A DNA stretch of 64,000 bases from Planctomycetota bacterium (GCA_027021385.1 JALUUL010000014.1:114738-178737), one strand, 5' to 3'. Positions 47,246 to 57,357 are shown, numbered from the stretch's first letter. The notes: generated by a model from the letters alone, not told the origin. Program-made: numbers and translations.

Positions 47246-50122
47246 ATGGTCGAGAATCCCTGGCGTAGATTCGCCCTGATCGTCTTCCTCGTCGCCGCCG
47301 GCGCCTGGTTCCTGACGACGAACGGCTTCCGGCTCGGACTCGACCTCCAGGGCGGAACCCGTCTCGTCTACCGCGTCGACATCGAGGAGGCGAAGAACAA
47401 GGGCCTCGTCGCGAAGGACGCGGACCCGAAGAAGGTCATGGAAGATGCGATCACCGTCATCGGCAACCGCATCGACCCCTCGGGCGTCCGCGAGGCGAGC
47501 ATCACCCAGGCCGGGGAAGATCGGATCCTGATCGAACTTCCGGGCATGTCCCCCGAGGAAGCGGCCCAGATCGAGGACCTGATCCAGGATCTGGGCACCC
47601 TCGAGATGCGGCTCGTCGCCTACGAGGACAACCCCCATGCGAGCTTCGACCTGAACGAGGAGAAAAAACGTCTCGACAAATGGCTCGACGCGAACAAGGA
47701 CCTCGTCGAGCAGGACCCACAGGCCATCCTCCGCTTCAACCAGAAGGCCGGGAAGGAAGGAGGGCCGAAGAGCAAGTGGCTGCGCTGGTATCCGATGTAC
47801 CGCCAGCGGAATCCGAACTGGTCCGAGGGCTCCAACGTCCCGAAATGGATCTGGGAGGAGCACTCCCTGGCCCACCGCCACTACCTTCCGATCAACGTCC
47901 ACCCCGAGGAACCCTACTTCACCGGAGAGGACCTCGACCCGAAGGGGATCGTCCCGACGCAGGACCGGACCGGCGGCCCCGCGGTCGGCTACGAGATCGT
48001 CCCCGCGAAGGCCGGGAAATACGCCGATTGGTCCGAGCGGAACATCAAGAAATGCTCGGCGATCATCCTGAACGGTTACGTCCGCCTGGCCCCCGAGTTC
48101 CAGAGCAGGATCTCCGGAAGAGGGATGATCTCGGGCAGGTTCACCGCCCAGGAAGTCGACAAGCTGATCATCACGCTGAAAACCGGCTCCCTCGACGTTC
48201 TTCCCGAACTCCAGAGCAAGTCGAGCATCGGAGCGACGCTGGGCATGGACGCGATCGAGAGAGGGAGCACGTCGATCGCCCTCTCCGGCCTCCTGATCGT
48301 CCTCTTCATGCTCATCTACTACCGCATCGCGGGCGTGGTCGCGGTCCTCTCCCTGGTCGTGAACGTCTTCCTCGTCCTCGGCGGAATGTCGTTCATGCGG
48401 GCGACCCTGACCCTGCCGGGCCTGGCCGGCATCGTGCTCACGATCGGCATGGCGGTCGACGCGAACATCCTGATCTTCGAAAGGATCCGGGAGGAACTCA
48501 CCGCGGGGAAGGATCTGAAACGCGCGGTCGAGGCGGGTTTCGAGAAGGCCCTCTCGACGATCCTCGACGCGAACATCACGACCTTCCTCACGGGGATGAT
48601 CCTCTACAACGTCGGGATCGGCCCGATCCGGGGATTTGCGGTCACCTTGATGCTCGGCATCGCGACCTCCGTCTTCACGGCCCTCTACGCAGGGAAGCTC
48701 GTGTTCCACTTCCTTCTGGCCGGAGAAAAGCTCAAAAAGCTCACGATGGCCCGGCTGTTCACGCAGCCGAGGTTCAGCCTCCTTTCCCTGCGCAAGCTCA
48801 CGACCCCCTTGAGCGTCCTCATGGTCGCCGGAGGGTTGTACGTCTTCTTCTCGACCCCGCGGGCGGATAAATACGGGCTGGACTTCACCGGGGGGGCTGC
48901 GGTCAGGGTGGCCTTGAAGACGCCGATGACCCAGGCGGACTTCCTGAAGGCCCTCCGGAAGGACGAGAGATTCTCGAGCCGATTCCCCTCCCCGATGGTC
49001 ACGACGATCGGAGAAGCGGGGAAGGACGGGAAAGCCCGGGAGTTCTCCGTCAAACTGAAACTGACATCGGAGCAGCGGGACGCCTTCGCCGAGGCTCAAA
49101 GGAAGGCGCGAAAGGAAGGGAAGACCTACGTCCTCCCCTATCTCGAGGAGATGCGCCGCATCCTGGGGGACAAGCTCGCCTTCGACCCCTTCGGAGAGAT
49201 CAAGGTCACCCCCGACCCCGAGGGCGGCGTGACCCTCGTCGAGGCGGTCATCCACTCGCGCGCACCCCTCGACATCGAAGAAGTCGAGAAACGGCTCGGC
49301 CGCTACAACGTGGCCGGCGTCAAGGTCCTCGGGAAGGACATGAAGCCTCTCGCGGACGCGAAGCAGGGGAAGAACATCCTGATCGAACTGGACATGCCAC
49401 CGAACACCAGCAAGGCGCAGGTCCCCCTGCGCCTCCGGGACGCCCTGAAGGGGATGAAGGACGTGAACGGCGAAGCGGTCGTCCTCTCCTCCCCCTTCCC
49501 GGAGGACTCCCTGATCGGCCCGCGGGCCGTCGGCGAGCTCATCTCGAGCGCGATCTCGGCGATCATCTTCTCGCTCTTCCTGGTCGTGATGTACATCAGA
49601 GTCCGGTTCCACGAGTTCAAGTACGGCCTCGCGGCCTGCGTGGCCCTCGTTCACGACGTTTCGATCACCCTCGGCGCGGTCGTCCTCTTCCATCAGCTCG
49701 GCCTGATCTATGCCGAACTCGACCTCTCGATGATCGCCGCGTTCCTGACGATCATCGGCTATTCCCTGAACGACACGATCGTCGTGTTCGACCGTATTCG
49801 CGAGAATCTCCACCTTCAGAAGCGCATGGGAGGGAAGGAAAGTTTCGAGACCCTCGTCGACCGCTCGGTCAACCAGACCTTGTCCCGGACCGTCCTGACC
49901 TCCCTGACGACCTTCGTCGTCGTCGGCTGCCAGTTCATCTTCAACCATGGAGCCGGCAGCGTGCTCGAGGGGTTCAGCTTCTCGATGATGATCGGCATCA
50001 TCATCGGGACCTATTCCTCGATCTGGGTCGCAAACCCCTTCGTCGTCTGGCTGACGTACCGGGAAGAACGGCGCGGGGGGAGCGCCGGAGGAAAGATCGA
50101 GAAGGTCGCCGCGGCGGGCTGA
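47246..50122 (+). CDS. secDF: Fused SecD-SecF protein-export protein
   Basis: A 958-residue fusion driving late translocation with proton motive force. The SecD half has an N-terminal helix, LDLQGGTRLVYRVD, a long periplasmic domain (about 30-320) and six helices containing GIVLTIGMAVDANILIFERI. The SecF half starts near 525 with its own helix, DFTGGAAVRVAL and the helix motif GYSLNDTIVVFDRI. Both halves keep the paired Asp/Arg signatures. The SecD periplasmic region includes an insertion with WLRWYPMYRQRNPNW that I do not know from other SecD. yajC does not precede it. Confidence 0.95.
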   Translation: MVENPWRRFALIVFLVAAGAWFLTTNGFRLGLDLQGGTRLVYRVDIEEAKNKGLVAKDADPKKVMEDAITVIGNRIDPSGVREASITQAGEDRILIELPGMSPEEAAQIEDLIQDLGTLEMRLVAYEDNPHASFDLNEEKKRLDKWLDANKDLVEQDPQAILRFNQKAGKEGGPKSKWLRWYPMYRQRNPNWSEGSNVPKWIWEEHSLAHRHYLPINVHPEEPYFTGEDLDPKGIVPTQDRTGGPAVGYEIVPAKAGKYADWSERNIKKCSAIILNGYVRLAPEFQSRISGRGMISGRFTAQEVDKLIITLKTGSLDVLPELQSKSSIGATLGMDAIERGSTSIALSGLLIVLFMLIYYRIAGVVAVLSLVVNVFLVLGGMSFMRATLTLPGLAGIVLTIGMAVDANILIFERIREELTAGKDLKRAVEAGFEKALSTILDANITTFLTGMILYNVGIGPIRGFAVTLMLGIATSVFTALYAGKLVFHFLLAGEKLKKLTMARLFTQPRFSLLSLRKLTTPLSVLMVAGGLYVFFSTPRADKYGLDFTGGAAVRVALKTPMTQADFLKALRKDERFSSRFPSPMVTTIGEAGKDGKAREFSVKLKLTSEQRDAFAEAQRKARKEGKTYVLPYLEEMRRILGDKLAFDPFGEIKVTPDPEGGVTLVEAVIHSRAPLDIEEVEKRLGRYNVAGVKVLGKDMKPLADAKQGKNILIELDMPPNTSKAQVPLRLRDALKGMKDVNGEAVVLSSPFPEDSLIGPRAVGELISSAISAIIFSLFLVVMYIRVRFHEFKYGLAACVALVHDVSITLGAVVLFHQLGLIYAELDLSMIAAFLTIIGYSLNDTIVVFDRIRENLHLQKRMGGKESFETLVDRSVNQTLSRTVLTSLTTFVVVGCQFIFNHGAGSVLEGFSFSMMIGIIIGTYSSIWVANPFVVWLTYREERRGGSAGGKIEKVAAAG

Positions 50123-50177
50123 GCCCCGGAAAGGACCTTTCGAGGTTTCACGGAGCCGAGGACAGTATGATCCCCGT

Positions 50178-50594
50178 ATGTCGCGGGGCGCCCTTCTCAG
50201 CCTGATCCTTCTTTTCGCCGCCTTCGGGGGAGCCTGGTGGTGGCAGAGCAGGACGGCGGACCCTCTTCCGGCGGCCTCAGGGTCCGAGGCCGGAAGCACC
50301 CGGTCCCGCCTCGAACTCAGAGTCGGCGGTGACCTTCCCCTCCTCGAGATCCCAGCGGCCGTCCCCCCCCCTCCCTCGGACGACTCCTCTCCGCCTCCTC
50401 CTTTTCCAGGCCCGGATTCCGCTCCCCCCGCCGGAACCTGGGTCCGCCTCCGGAGGGGGGAGACGATCCACGGCCTCTGCCTGCGGATCTACGGGGACGC
50501 TTCCCGCCTGGCCGAAGTGCTCGAGGCCAACGGCTTGACCGAGGAGAGAGCGCGGACCCTGCGTCCCGGCGCCCGGATCTTCCTCCCGCGATGA
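50178..50594 (+). CDS. Membrane-anchored LysM-like protein
   Basis: A 138-residue protein with an N-terminal membrane helix (GALLSLILLFAAFGGAWWW), a Pro/Ser linker (about 55-85) and a C-terminal LysM-like domain. In that domain RRGETIHGLCLRIYGDASRL is followed by EVLEANGL and LRPGARIFLP, the usual LysM layout. LysM domains bind peptidoglycan or chitin-like glycans. It overlaps the start of the membrane glycosyltransferase-like gene (ATGA), implying linked function. Confidence 0.8.
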   Translation: MSRGALLSLILLFAAFGGAWWWQSRTADPLPAASGSEAGSTRSRLELRVGGDLPLLEIPAAVPPPPSDDSSPPPPFPGPDSAPPAGTWVRLRRGETIHGLCLRIYGDASRLAEVLEANGLTEERARTLRPGARIFLPR

Positions 50595-52294
50595 AGACCG
50601 CTTCGGCCTTCCTCCTGAGCGCGCTGGTCCTCGTATGGGCCTGCCTTCCGAACTTCGCCGCCCCCCAACTCGAACCCGACGACTACCGCTACCTCTCGAT
50701 CTGCCAGGACCTCGAGGCCGGGAAACCCGAGGCCTTCGAACGAAGCCTCGTCATCGAGAACCGCTGGGATCATCTCTGGTGGGTCGATGTCGACGGGGCG
50801 ATCCGGTTCTTCCGCCCACTGATCTCCTGGAGCTACCTGCTGGACCGCGCCCTGTTCGGAGAGGGGGCCTTCGGCCACCTGCTCGCGAACCTCTCCTACC
50901 ATCTCGCCTGCCTCGGCCTCCTGCTGCTCCTCGTCCGTCGATGGTTCGGCCCCTCCCTGAGCATCGGACTCGCCGCCGGCCTTCCCTTTGCGGCGGCCTT
51001 CTGCCACGGGGAGGTCCTCTGGTACGTCGCCGGGCGCACGGACACTCTCGCCGCCTTCTTTTTCCTCCTGACGATCCGCCTTCACTCCGGAACCTCGAAG
51101 GCGACCACGATCGCCGCGCCGATCGCCTTCTTTCTCGCGGTCCTGACGAAGGAAACGGCGGTCTTCCTCCCCCTCGTCCTCTGGCTCCTCGAATCCAGGG
51201 TCGAAGGACGTCCTCCGCTCGCCCGCCCCCGACTCTGGATCTCCTATCTCGGCGCGTTCCTGCTCTGGCTCGGCCTCCGAACCTGGGTCCTCTCGGGAAT
51301 CCCCGACGCGGGCTGGATCCGGCCTTACTTCTTCGATCCTCTTGGGAAAGGTTTTCTCCCGCACGTCGGGACGGCCCTGGCCTCCTACCTCGCAAATCTG
51401 AGTCTGGCCGTCCCGACCGACCCCTTCCTCGAACCTTCACGGGTCTTCGCCCGTCCTTGGAGCCTGGTCGGGCTGTTCCTGGGCCTCGGCCTCCTCTGGA
51501 TCCTCTACGCCGCCGGGAGGAGGACCCGCCTCGGTCTCCCGGCCTGGTGGCTCGCCGGGGCGACCCTCCTCCCGACCCTCCCGGCCTACGTCAGCGAACG
51601 CTACCTCTACCTCCCTACCGCGGCCTTCGCCCTCCTCCTGGCCGCCGGATTCGCAAAGCTAAGGTCCCGCCCGGCGGCCCCCTGGACGATCCTGTCCTTC
51701 CTTCTCCTCTTCCTCTGGACGGGACACCAGGCCGTCGCCCTGGAAGCCAAGCAACGTTGGATCGGGAATCCTCCCGAGGGGGCCGCGCGCTGGGGGGTCC
51801 GCGCGCGCGAAACCCTGCTCCCCTGGAAGGACCGCGTTCCCGAGGGACGCACCCTCCTCCTCCTCGATTTCCCCGGCGACTGGCTCGCGGCCCAGTTCCT
51901 CGCGGAGATCCTGAGGGTCCAATGGAAACGTCCGGACCTCGACCTCCGGATTCTCACCCCCCTGCCGCGGATCCGGAATCTCGGGCGCGGTCTCCTCGTC
52001 TCGCGGGAGGGGCGGAAGACCCTCCGCCTTCGCTCGGAATTCCCGGCCGTCCTCCGGGAAACCGACGGCTTCCCCTGGCTCCCCCTCGAGCCGGGAACCC
52101 GCCGGGAGAGGCCCCGCGCCGGTCTTTCCGTCGAGATCCTGGAAGCGGACGGGATGGCCGCCTTCGACCTGAAATTCCATCTCGACAGGGATCTCCGCGA
52201 TTGCGTCCTCCTGCGCTTCGTTCCTTCGGGAGATCCGAAACTGCACCCCAGGATCCGTATCGATCGGGGCGGCTTCCGGCGTGTCCGCCTTTGA
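50591..52294 (+). CDS. Polytopic membrane glycosyltransferase-like protein (GT-C/TMTC-like)
   Basis: A 567-residue protein with about ten hydrophobic helices (residues 1-380) and a soluble C-terminal domain. An acidic pair DDYRYL follows the first helix, like the catalytic D/E of GT-C glycosyltransferases that use lipid-linked sugars. AVLTKETAVFLPLVLWLL and SERYLYLPTAAFALLL resemble TMTC-type proteins. Substrate unknown; envelope protein or polysaccharide glycosylation is likely. It is the intact relative of the broken gene at 29516-31493. Confidence 0.7.
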   Translation: MKTASAFLLSALVLVWACLPNFAAPQLEPDDYRYLSICQDLEAGKPEAFERSLVIENRWDHLWWVDVDGAIRFFRPLISWSYLLDRALFGEGAFGHLLANLSYHLACLGLLLLLVRRWFGPSLSIGLAAGLPFAAAFCHGEVLWYVAGRTDTLAAFFFLLTIRLHSGTSKATTIAAPIAFFLAVLTKETAVFLPLVLWLLESRVEGRPPLARPRLWISYLGAFLLWLGLRTWVLSGIPDAGWIRPYFFDPLGKGFLPHVGTALASYLANLSLAVPTDPFLEPSRVFARPWSLVGLFLGLGLLWILYAAGRRTRLGLPAWWLAGATLLPTLPAYVSERYLYLPTAAFALLLAAGFAKLRSRPAAPWTILSFLLLFLWTGHQAVALEAKQRWIGNPPEGAARWGVRARETLLPWKDRVPEGRTLLLLDFPGDWLAAQFLAEILRVQWKRPDLDLRILTPLPRIRNLGRGLLVSREGRKTLRLRSEFPAVLRETDGFPWLPLEPGTRRERPRAGLSVEILEADGMAAFDLKFHLDRDLRDCVLLRFVPSGDPKLHPRIRIDRGGFRRVRL

Positions 52295-52323
52295 GGGGAG
52301 CGGGGCCCCCGCGGACCCGGAGG

Positions 52324-53661
52324 TCAGGAAGACCCTTCCCCGGGACCCTCCATGGTCTCGGCCCCCCGTGCCTCGAGCCGAGCGAGATCGGCGGGTGAGA
52401 TCCGGATTCGGAAACGGGCACCCTGGTCGTCGTATTCCTGTTCGAGGACCGTGGCCAGGGTCGAGATCCTCGACTGCAGGGCTCCCAACCTGTGGGGGAT
52501 CCGGATCCAGGTTTCGATCGCCCAGGCGTCGAGGCGCCGCCTCACGGACTCCTGGAGTTCGGTGAGCCCCTCCCCGGTCCTCGCGGAGACCACGAGGATC
52601 TCCGCGCGCCCCCCCTCGAGGAGGGGCAGATGCTCCCGGCTCCCCGGAAGATCGACCTTGTTGCAGACGAGGACCGCTTCGCGGTCTCCGGCGCCGATAT
52701 CCTCGAGGACATCGAAGACCGCCTCGGTCTTCTCGACGACTTCCGGATCCGAGACGTCCGCGACGACCAGGAGGAGATCGGCCTCGATCGCTTCGGCCAG
52801 GGTCGCGTGGAAGCTCGCGACGAGCTTGTGCGGCAGTTTCCGGATGAAGCCGACCGTATCCGAGAGCAGGACCCGTCTCCCCTCTCCGAGGTCCCAGGTC
52901 TTCGTCCGGGTATCGAGGGTCGAGAACAACCGATCCTCCGAGAGCCCTTCCGCTCCGGTCAGGGATTCCAGGATCGAAGACTTCCCCGCGTTCGTGTAGC
53001 CGACCAGGGATACGAGGAAGCGATCCCGTCTCGAACGGATCTCGCGGGTCCTCCTCTGCCCGATCTCCGCCAAGCGCTTCTTGAGAACCCCGATTCGCTT
53101 CTTCTGGAGCCGGCGGTCGATCTCGATCTGTTTCTCCCCCATCCCCCCGATCGCCGCGAGGCCTCCCCGTTCCCGGTGGAGGTGGGTCCACATCCGCCTG
53201 AGGCGCGGGAGTTCGTATTCCCTCTGCGCGAGTTCCACCTGCAGGCGCGCCTGCGTCGAGCGGGCGCGCTCCGCGAAGATCGACAGGATGATCTGGCTCC
53301 GATCCAGGATCCGGACCCCGCATTCCTTTTCGAGATTGCGGGCCTGGACCGGGGTCAGCTCCTCGTCGCAGACGGCCATCCCGGCGTTCCGCTCCTCGCA
53401 GAGTTCGGCCAGTTCCCGGACCTTCCCCTTTCCTAGATAACGAGCCGGCGTCGGCCGCGGCCGCACCTGGACGAGAGTCCCGGCGATCTCGACTCCGAGG
53501 GATCCGCAGAGGCCCGACAACTCCTCGAGGAGATCCGGGGAGACCGGCCCCTTCGGGACGAGGCCGAACAGGACGGCCCGGGGCGGGGCCGGGCGGGTCT
53601 CCGTGAGACCGGAATCGCTCTCCTTCCGCTCCGCTTTCCCCCCGGAACCTCGAAGATTCAT
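52324..53661 (-). CDS. hflX: GTPase HflX
   Basis: A 445-residue ribosome-splitting GTPase. The HflX N-domain includes PARYLGKGKVRELAEL and FDEELTP-like CDEELTPVQARNLE, then DRSQIILSIFAERARSTQAR and GGMGEKQIEIDRR. The G domain has GYTNAGKSSILESL, DTVGFIRKLPHKLVASF and NKVDLPGS. Rescues stalled ribosomes under stress. The ATG overlaps the nadB stop (ATGA). Confidence 0.95.
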   Translation of the reverse strand: MNLRGSGGKAERKESDSGLTETRPAPPRAVLFGLVPKGPVSPDLLEELSGLCGSLGVEIAGTLVQVRPRPTPARYLGKGKVRELAELCEERNAGMAVCDEELTPVQARNLEKECGVRILDRSQIILSIFAERARSTQARLQVELAQREYELPRLRRMWTHLHRERGGLAAIGGMGEKQIEIDRRLQKKRIGVLKKRLAEIGQRRTREIRSRRDRFLVSLVGYTNAGKSSILESLTGAEGLSEDRLFSTLDTRTKTWDLGEGRRVLLSDTVGFIRKLPHKLVASFHATLAEAIEADLLLVVADVSDPEVVEKTEAVFDVLEDIGAGDREAVLVCNKVDLPGSREHLPLLEGGRAEILVVSARTGEGLTELQESVRRRLDAWAIETWIRIPHRLGALQSRISTLATVLEQEYDDQGARFRIRISPADLARLEARGAETMEGPGEGSS

Positions 53662-55310
53662 TCGGGTCTCCGGATCCTGCTGTGGCGGAGCCAGGCGGGC
53701 TCGCTTCCGGGGAAATCCCGGCGGAAATGCGTGCCGCGGCTCTCCCTGCGCCAGAGGGCCGAAGCGCAGACGAGGAGGCCCGCCTGGAGGAGAGAGGCCA
53801 GATCCAGGTAGGCCGCGGTCGGCGAAGGCCGTGAACGCAGGACTCTCTGCCAGAACTCGACCTTCGAAAGTGCGTCCTTCAGCTGCCAGCCTTCGCGGAC
53901 CAATCCCGCCTGCCTCCACATCAGGCTTTTCAGCGAATAGAGCATGTCGTCGAAGTTCAACGGAAGGTCCTCGGGCGCCGCCGCCTCCCTCCAGTGCTCC
54001 GGATCGTCGTCCACCCCCTTCAAGAGCCCGGGTTCGGGGGGTTCGGGCCGTTCTCCCGCCAACCTCCCCGCGGCCCTCCCGAGGACGAGGGCCTCGAGGA
54101 GGGAGTTCGAGGCGAGCCTGTTGGCGCCGTGGAGCCCCGTCGCCGCCGCCTCGCCACAGGCCAGGAGTCCGGGAAGATCCGTCCGCCCGTCCAGATCCGT
54201 CCGGATCCCCCCGATCATGTAGTGGGCTCCCGGGCGCACCGGGATCGGATCCTTGGAGATGTCGATGCCGAAGGAGGCGCACATCCTGGCGATCCGAGGG
54301 AAGCGTTCCTGGACTCCGGAGACCCTCGAGGCGTCGAGGTAGACGTTCGTGTCGTCGATCTCGACCATCCGGTCGAGAATCGCCCGGGACACGATGTCCC
54401 GGGGAGCGAGATCCAGGTCCTCGTGGACACCCTCCATGACCGGCCTTCCGTGACGGTCGACCAGGCGGGCTCCTGCTCCCCTGAGGGCCTCGGAGATCAG
54501 GACGCGGGCCGCCCCCGCGATATAGAGGGTCGTCGGATGGAACTGGACGAACTCGAGATCCGCCAGGACCGCTCCGGCGCGGAACGCGATCCCCAGCCCG
54601 TCTCCGGTCGCCCCGACCGGATTCGTCGTCTCCCGGAAGAGCTGCCCGGTCGCCCCTGTCGCGAGGACCGTCGTCCCGGCGAGAACGAGGAGGAGCCCCC
54701 CCCTCTCCTCGAGACATAGGCAGCCCAGGCAGGCCCCCTCCACCGTCAACAGGTCGAGGACCCGGAGATCGCTGCGCACCGTGATTCTCGGATCGCCCCG
54801 GAGCCGCCCGGTCAGGGCCCGGTGGATCGCGAGCCCGGTCGCGTCGCCTCCGGCGCTCAATACCCTCGAAAGGCTGTGTCCCCCCTCCCTCGTCAGCGGT
54901 TCGGGCCGGCGGCTCCCCTGATCGAAGGAGACCCCCATCCCCTCGAGCCATCGGATCGTTTCCGGTCCCTCCGCGACGACCCTCTCGACGACCTCCGGCT
55001 CGCAGAGCCCGCAGCCGACTTCCCTCGTATCCCGGCCGTGGAGTTCGACACTGTCCTCGGGGGACACGGCGGCGGCGATGCCTCCCTGGGCCCATCGGGT
55101 GTTCGAATCCCCGCAAGGAGACTTGTCGAGAACGAGAACCTCGACCCCCTCGGCCGCCGCGGTCAGGGCGGCCGCGGCCCCGGCGGCGCCCGCTCCGACG
55201 ACTACGTAGGGCCAGCGGAGGATGGGAAGGACCCGTGGGCGGAAGGGTAGGGCATAGCGCGGCTGGGGCGCTTCGATCTCCACGTCGGCGGAAGGAAGGG
55301 TCCAGGTCAT
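53658..55310 (-). CDS. nadB: L-aspartate oxidase
   Basis: A 550-residue FAD enzyme oxidising aspartate to iminoaspartate for NAD synthesis. The FAD fold is VVVGAGAAGAAAALTAA; other marks are SNTRWAQGGIAAAV, VQFHPTTLYI, HYMIGGIRTDLDGRT and CGEAAATGLHGANRLASNSL. The family is close to succinate dehydrogenase flavoprotein, but the length, lack of frd partners and the ARGGIAA-like motif favour nadB. nadA and nadC are not in the window. Confidence 0.93.
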   Translation of the reverse strand: MTWTLPSADVEIEAPQPRYALPFRPRVLPILRWPYVVVGAGAAGAAAALTAAAEGVEVLVLDKSPCGDSNTRWAQGGIAAAVSPEDSVELHGRDTREVGCGLCEPEVVERVVAEGPETIRWLEGMGVSFDQGSRRPEPLTREGGHSLSRVLSAGGDATGLAIHRALTGRLRGDPRITVRSDLRVLDLLTVEGACLGCLCLEERGGLLLVLAGTTVLATGATGQLFRETTNPVGATGDGLGIAFRAGAVLADLEFVQFHPTTLYIAGAARVLISEALRGAGARLVDRHGRPVMEGVHEDLDLAPRDIVSRAILDRMVEIDDTNVYLDASRVSGVQERFPRIARMCASFGIDISKDPIPVRPGAHYMIGGIRTDLDGRTDLPGLLACGEAAATGLHGANRLASNSLLEALVLGRAAGRLAGERPEPPEPGLLKGVDDDPEHWREAAAPEDLPLNFDDMLYSLKSLMWRQAGLVREGWQLKDALSKVEFWQRVLRSRPSPTAAYLDLASLLQAGLLVCASALWRRESRGTHFRRDFPGSEPAWLRHSRIRRPE

Positions 55311-55542
55311 GAAGGGAATCCGGCCGTCCGGCCGGGTCTCGCCACATCGAGGGGGCGGCCGGCCTCCTCCGGTCTCCGCCGCCGAAACCCTGATTTTGCG
55401 CCCCCGATGGGCAGAAACAAGCGCCCTTCCGCCGGGAGGTCGGCGGACCCCTCCCAGGAAGTCCGACTTTCGGGACCTCCGGGTTGTAAAGTTTGGAGGG
55501 GTTCCCTCTCCGGAGAAAGGAGGGAAAACGCCCCCCCGCCGG

Positions 55543-57357
55543 ATGTCCCGGCAGGAAGGTATACCAGCATTGAACCGCTCGGCGACGGTAGGACCCGATA
55601 CCCGGAAGAAGGCCGGAAACCTCGAGGAAGAATCCCAGGACTTCGGGTCCGAGGGAGGAGGAACCGCCCACGTCCTGACGGTCAACGCCGAGGAGTACTT
55701 CCAGGGCGGGGCCCTCGCCCGGACCGTGCGGCCCAAGCATTGGGAACGACTCGAACCGAGGTTCGGAGAAAACGCGAGGAAGACCCTCGAACTCCTCGAT
55801 CGCCTGGACGCCCGCGCCACCTTCTTCGTCTTCGGATGGAACGCGGAGCGGGACCCGGACACGATCCGCCGGATCGTCGAGGCCGGTCACGAGGTCGCGA
55901 GCCGCGGGTATTGGCCGCATGCGGTCGGGGAGATGGTGCCCGAGGAATTCCGGGAGGAACTCGCCCGGACGAAGGAAGCCCTGCTGCGGGCCGGAGTTCC
56001 GGACGTCCACGGGTTCCGGGCGGCCCGATGGCTCCGGCCGGAAGAGACCTGGGCCCTCGACATCCTGATGGAGGAGGGGTACCGCTACGACGCCAGCATC
56101 AACCCCCTGTTCCGGCGCTTCGCCGGGGACGACCGTTTCGACGGAATCCACAGAATCCGCCACAAGGCCGGGAATCTCTCGCTCGTGGAACTACCGGTCT
56201 CGACGACGACCCTCCTCGGCCTTCGGATCCCGATCTCCGGAGGGAACTACTGGCGACAGCTTCCGCAATCCTTCATCAGGCGGGCCCTCCGCGCCCGGAT
56301 CCGCCGGGGAGGAGCCCCTCTCGTCCTCTACTTCACCCCCTGGGAACTGGACCCGGACCAGCCGATGTTCCGCGGCATCTCCAAGATCAACAGGATCCGC
56401 CAATATCGGAATCTCGAGAGGATCCGCTCGATTCTGGAGAAGGAGTTCGAAGGCTGCCGGCTCGAGAGCGCGGCCTCGATCCTCGGCCTCGATCTCGATT
56501 CCCCCTCTCGCTCCGGGAACCCCGAGGGGGGACGCGAAACCCTCCCTCCCGATGAACCCGCCGTCGCCGGGGCTTCCCCCGTCGAGTTTCCGCGGAGCAC
56601 GGGACCTCGGACGAAAGTCACGATCGTCGTCCCCCTCTTCAACGAAGCGCCGACGATCACCTACCTCTCCCGGACCCTGGCCGATCTCCGAACCCACCTC
56701 GGCGGGCGCTACGAGGTCGACTTCCTTCTCGTGGACGACCACAGTACGGACGCGACCCTCGAAAGACTCCGGGAGACCTTCGAGGGCCGCGAGGGGTTCC
56801 GCATCCTCCCCCTTTCCGAGAACCGAGGCGTCGCCGGAGCGATCCTCGAGGGAATCCGGGCGGCGGAGAGCGAAATCGTCTGTTCGATCGACTGCGACTG
56901 CTCCTACGATCCCGCCTACCTCGAGGAGATGATCCCCCTGTTCGAGGAGGAGCGGGCGGACCTCGTGACCGCCTCCCCCTACCACCCGGAAGGAAGGGTC
57001 TATTCGGTTCCGAACTGGAGGCTCTTCCTCTCCAAGAACCTCTCCCGCCTCTACAACCTCGTTCTCGGCCGGAGAATCCATACCTATACGAGCTGTTTCC
57101 GGGTCTACCGGCGTTCCGCCGTGCTCGGTCTCGAACTCGAGCACCCCGGTTTCCTGGGAATCGCCGAACTCCTGATCGAGGTTCTGCACCGGGGGGGGAA
57201 GGTGATCGAGTTTCCCGCCACTCTGGAATCCAGGCTTCTCGGAACCTCGAAGATGAAGACGCTCCGGACGATCCTGGGACACTTGAAGCTCCTCGCCTCC
57301 TCGAGGCGCAAAAGGAGATCCAGGAAGGACGGGAGACATGTCGAAGGAAAGGCATGA
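55543..57357 (+). CDS. Polysaccharide deacetylase-like domain fused to GT2 glycosyltransferase
   Basis: About 604 residues. The first half (about 40-330) resembles the DUF3473/XrtA-associated NodB deacetylases: LTVNAEEYFQ, GHEVASRGYWPHAVGEM, GFRAARW and YRYDASI. The usual DVED and SHGY..H metal-ligand positions are changed to NAEE and SRGYWPH, so activity may be lost or altered. After a Pro/Ser linker, the second half (about 355-590) is a dolichol-phosphate-mannose-synthase-like GT2 with VTIVVPLFNEAPTITYL, FLLVDDHSTDATL, ENRGVAGAILEGI and the DxD-type SIDCDCSYDP. The start is uncertain: ATG 55543 or a TTG at 55570 preceded by AGGAAGG. The stop overlaps the next gene (ATGA). Confidence 0.82.
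   Translation: MSRQEGIPALNRSATVGPDTRKKAGNLEEESQDFGSEGGGTAHVLTVNAEEYFQGGALARTVRPKHWERLEPRFGENARKTLELLDRLDARATFFVFGWNAERDPDTIRRIVEAGHEVASRGYWPHAVGEMVPEEFREELARTKEALLRAGVPDVHGFRAARWLRPEETWALDILMEEGYRYDASINPLFRRFAGDDRFDGIHRIRHKAGNLSLVELPVSTTTLLGLRIPISGGNYWRQLPQSFIRRALRARIRRGGAPLVLYFTPWELDPDQPMFRGISKINRIRQYRNLERIRSILEKEFEGCRLESAASILGLDLDSPSRSGNPEGGRETLPPDEPAVAGASPVEFPRSTGPRTKVTIVVPLFNEAPTITYLSRTLADLRTHLGGRYEVDFLLVDDHSTDATLERLRETFEGREGFRILPLSENRGVAGAILEGIRAAESEIVCSIDCDCSYDPAYLEEMIPLFEEERADLVTASPYHPEGRVYSVPNWRLFLSKNLSRLYNLVLGRRIHTYTSCFRVYRRSAVLGLELEHPGFLGIAELLIEVLHRGGKVIEFPATLESRLLGTSKMKTLRTILGHLKLLASSRRKRRSRKDGRHVEGKA

Noticed and set aside
46469..50299. A 1276-codon open frame on the minus strand opposite trmD, rplS and secDF
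   Set aside because: Antisense shadow of three clear genes; no recognisable domain or ribosome-binding site.
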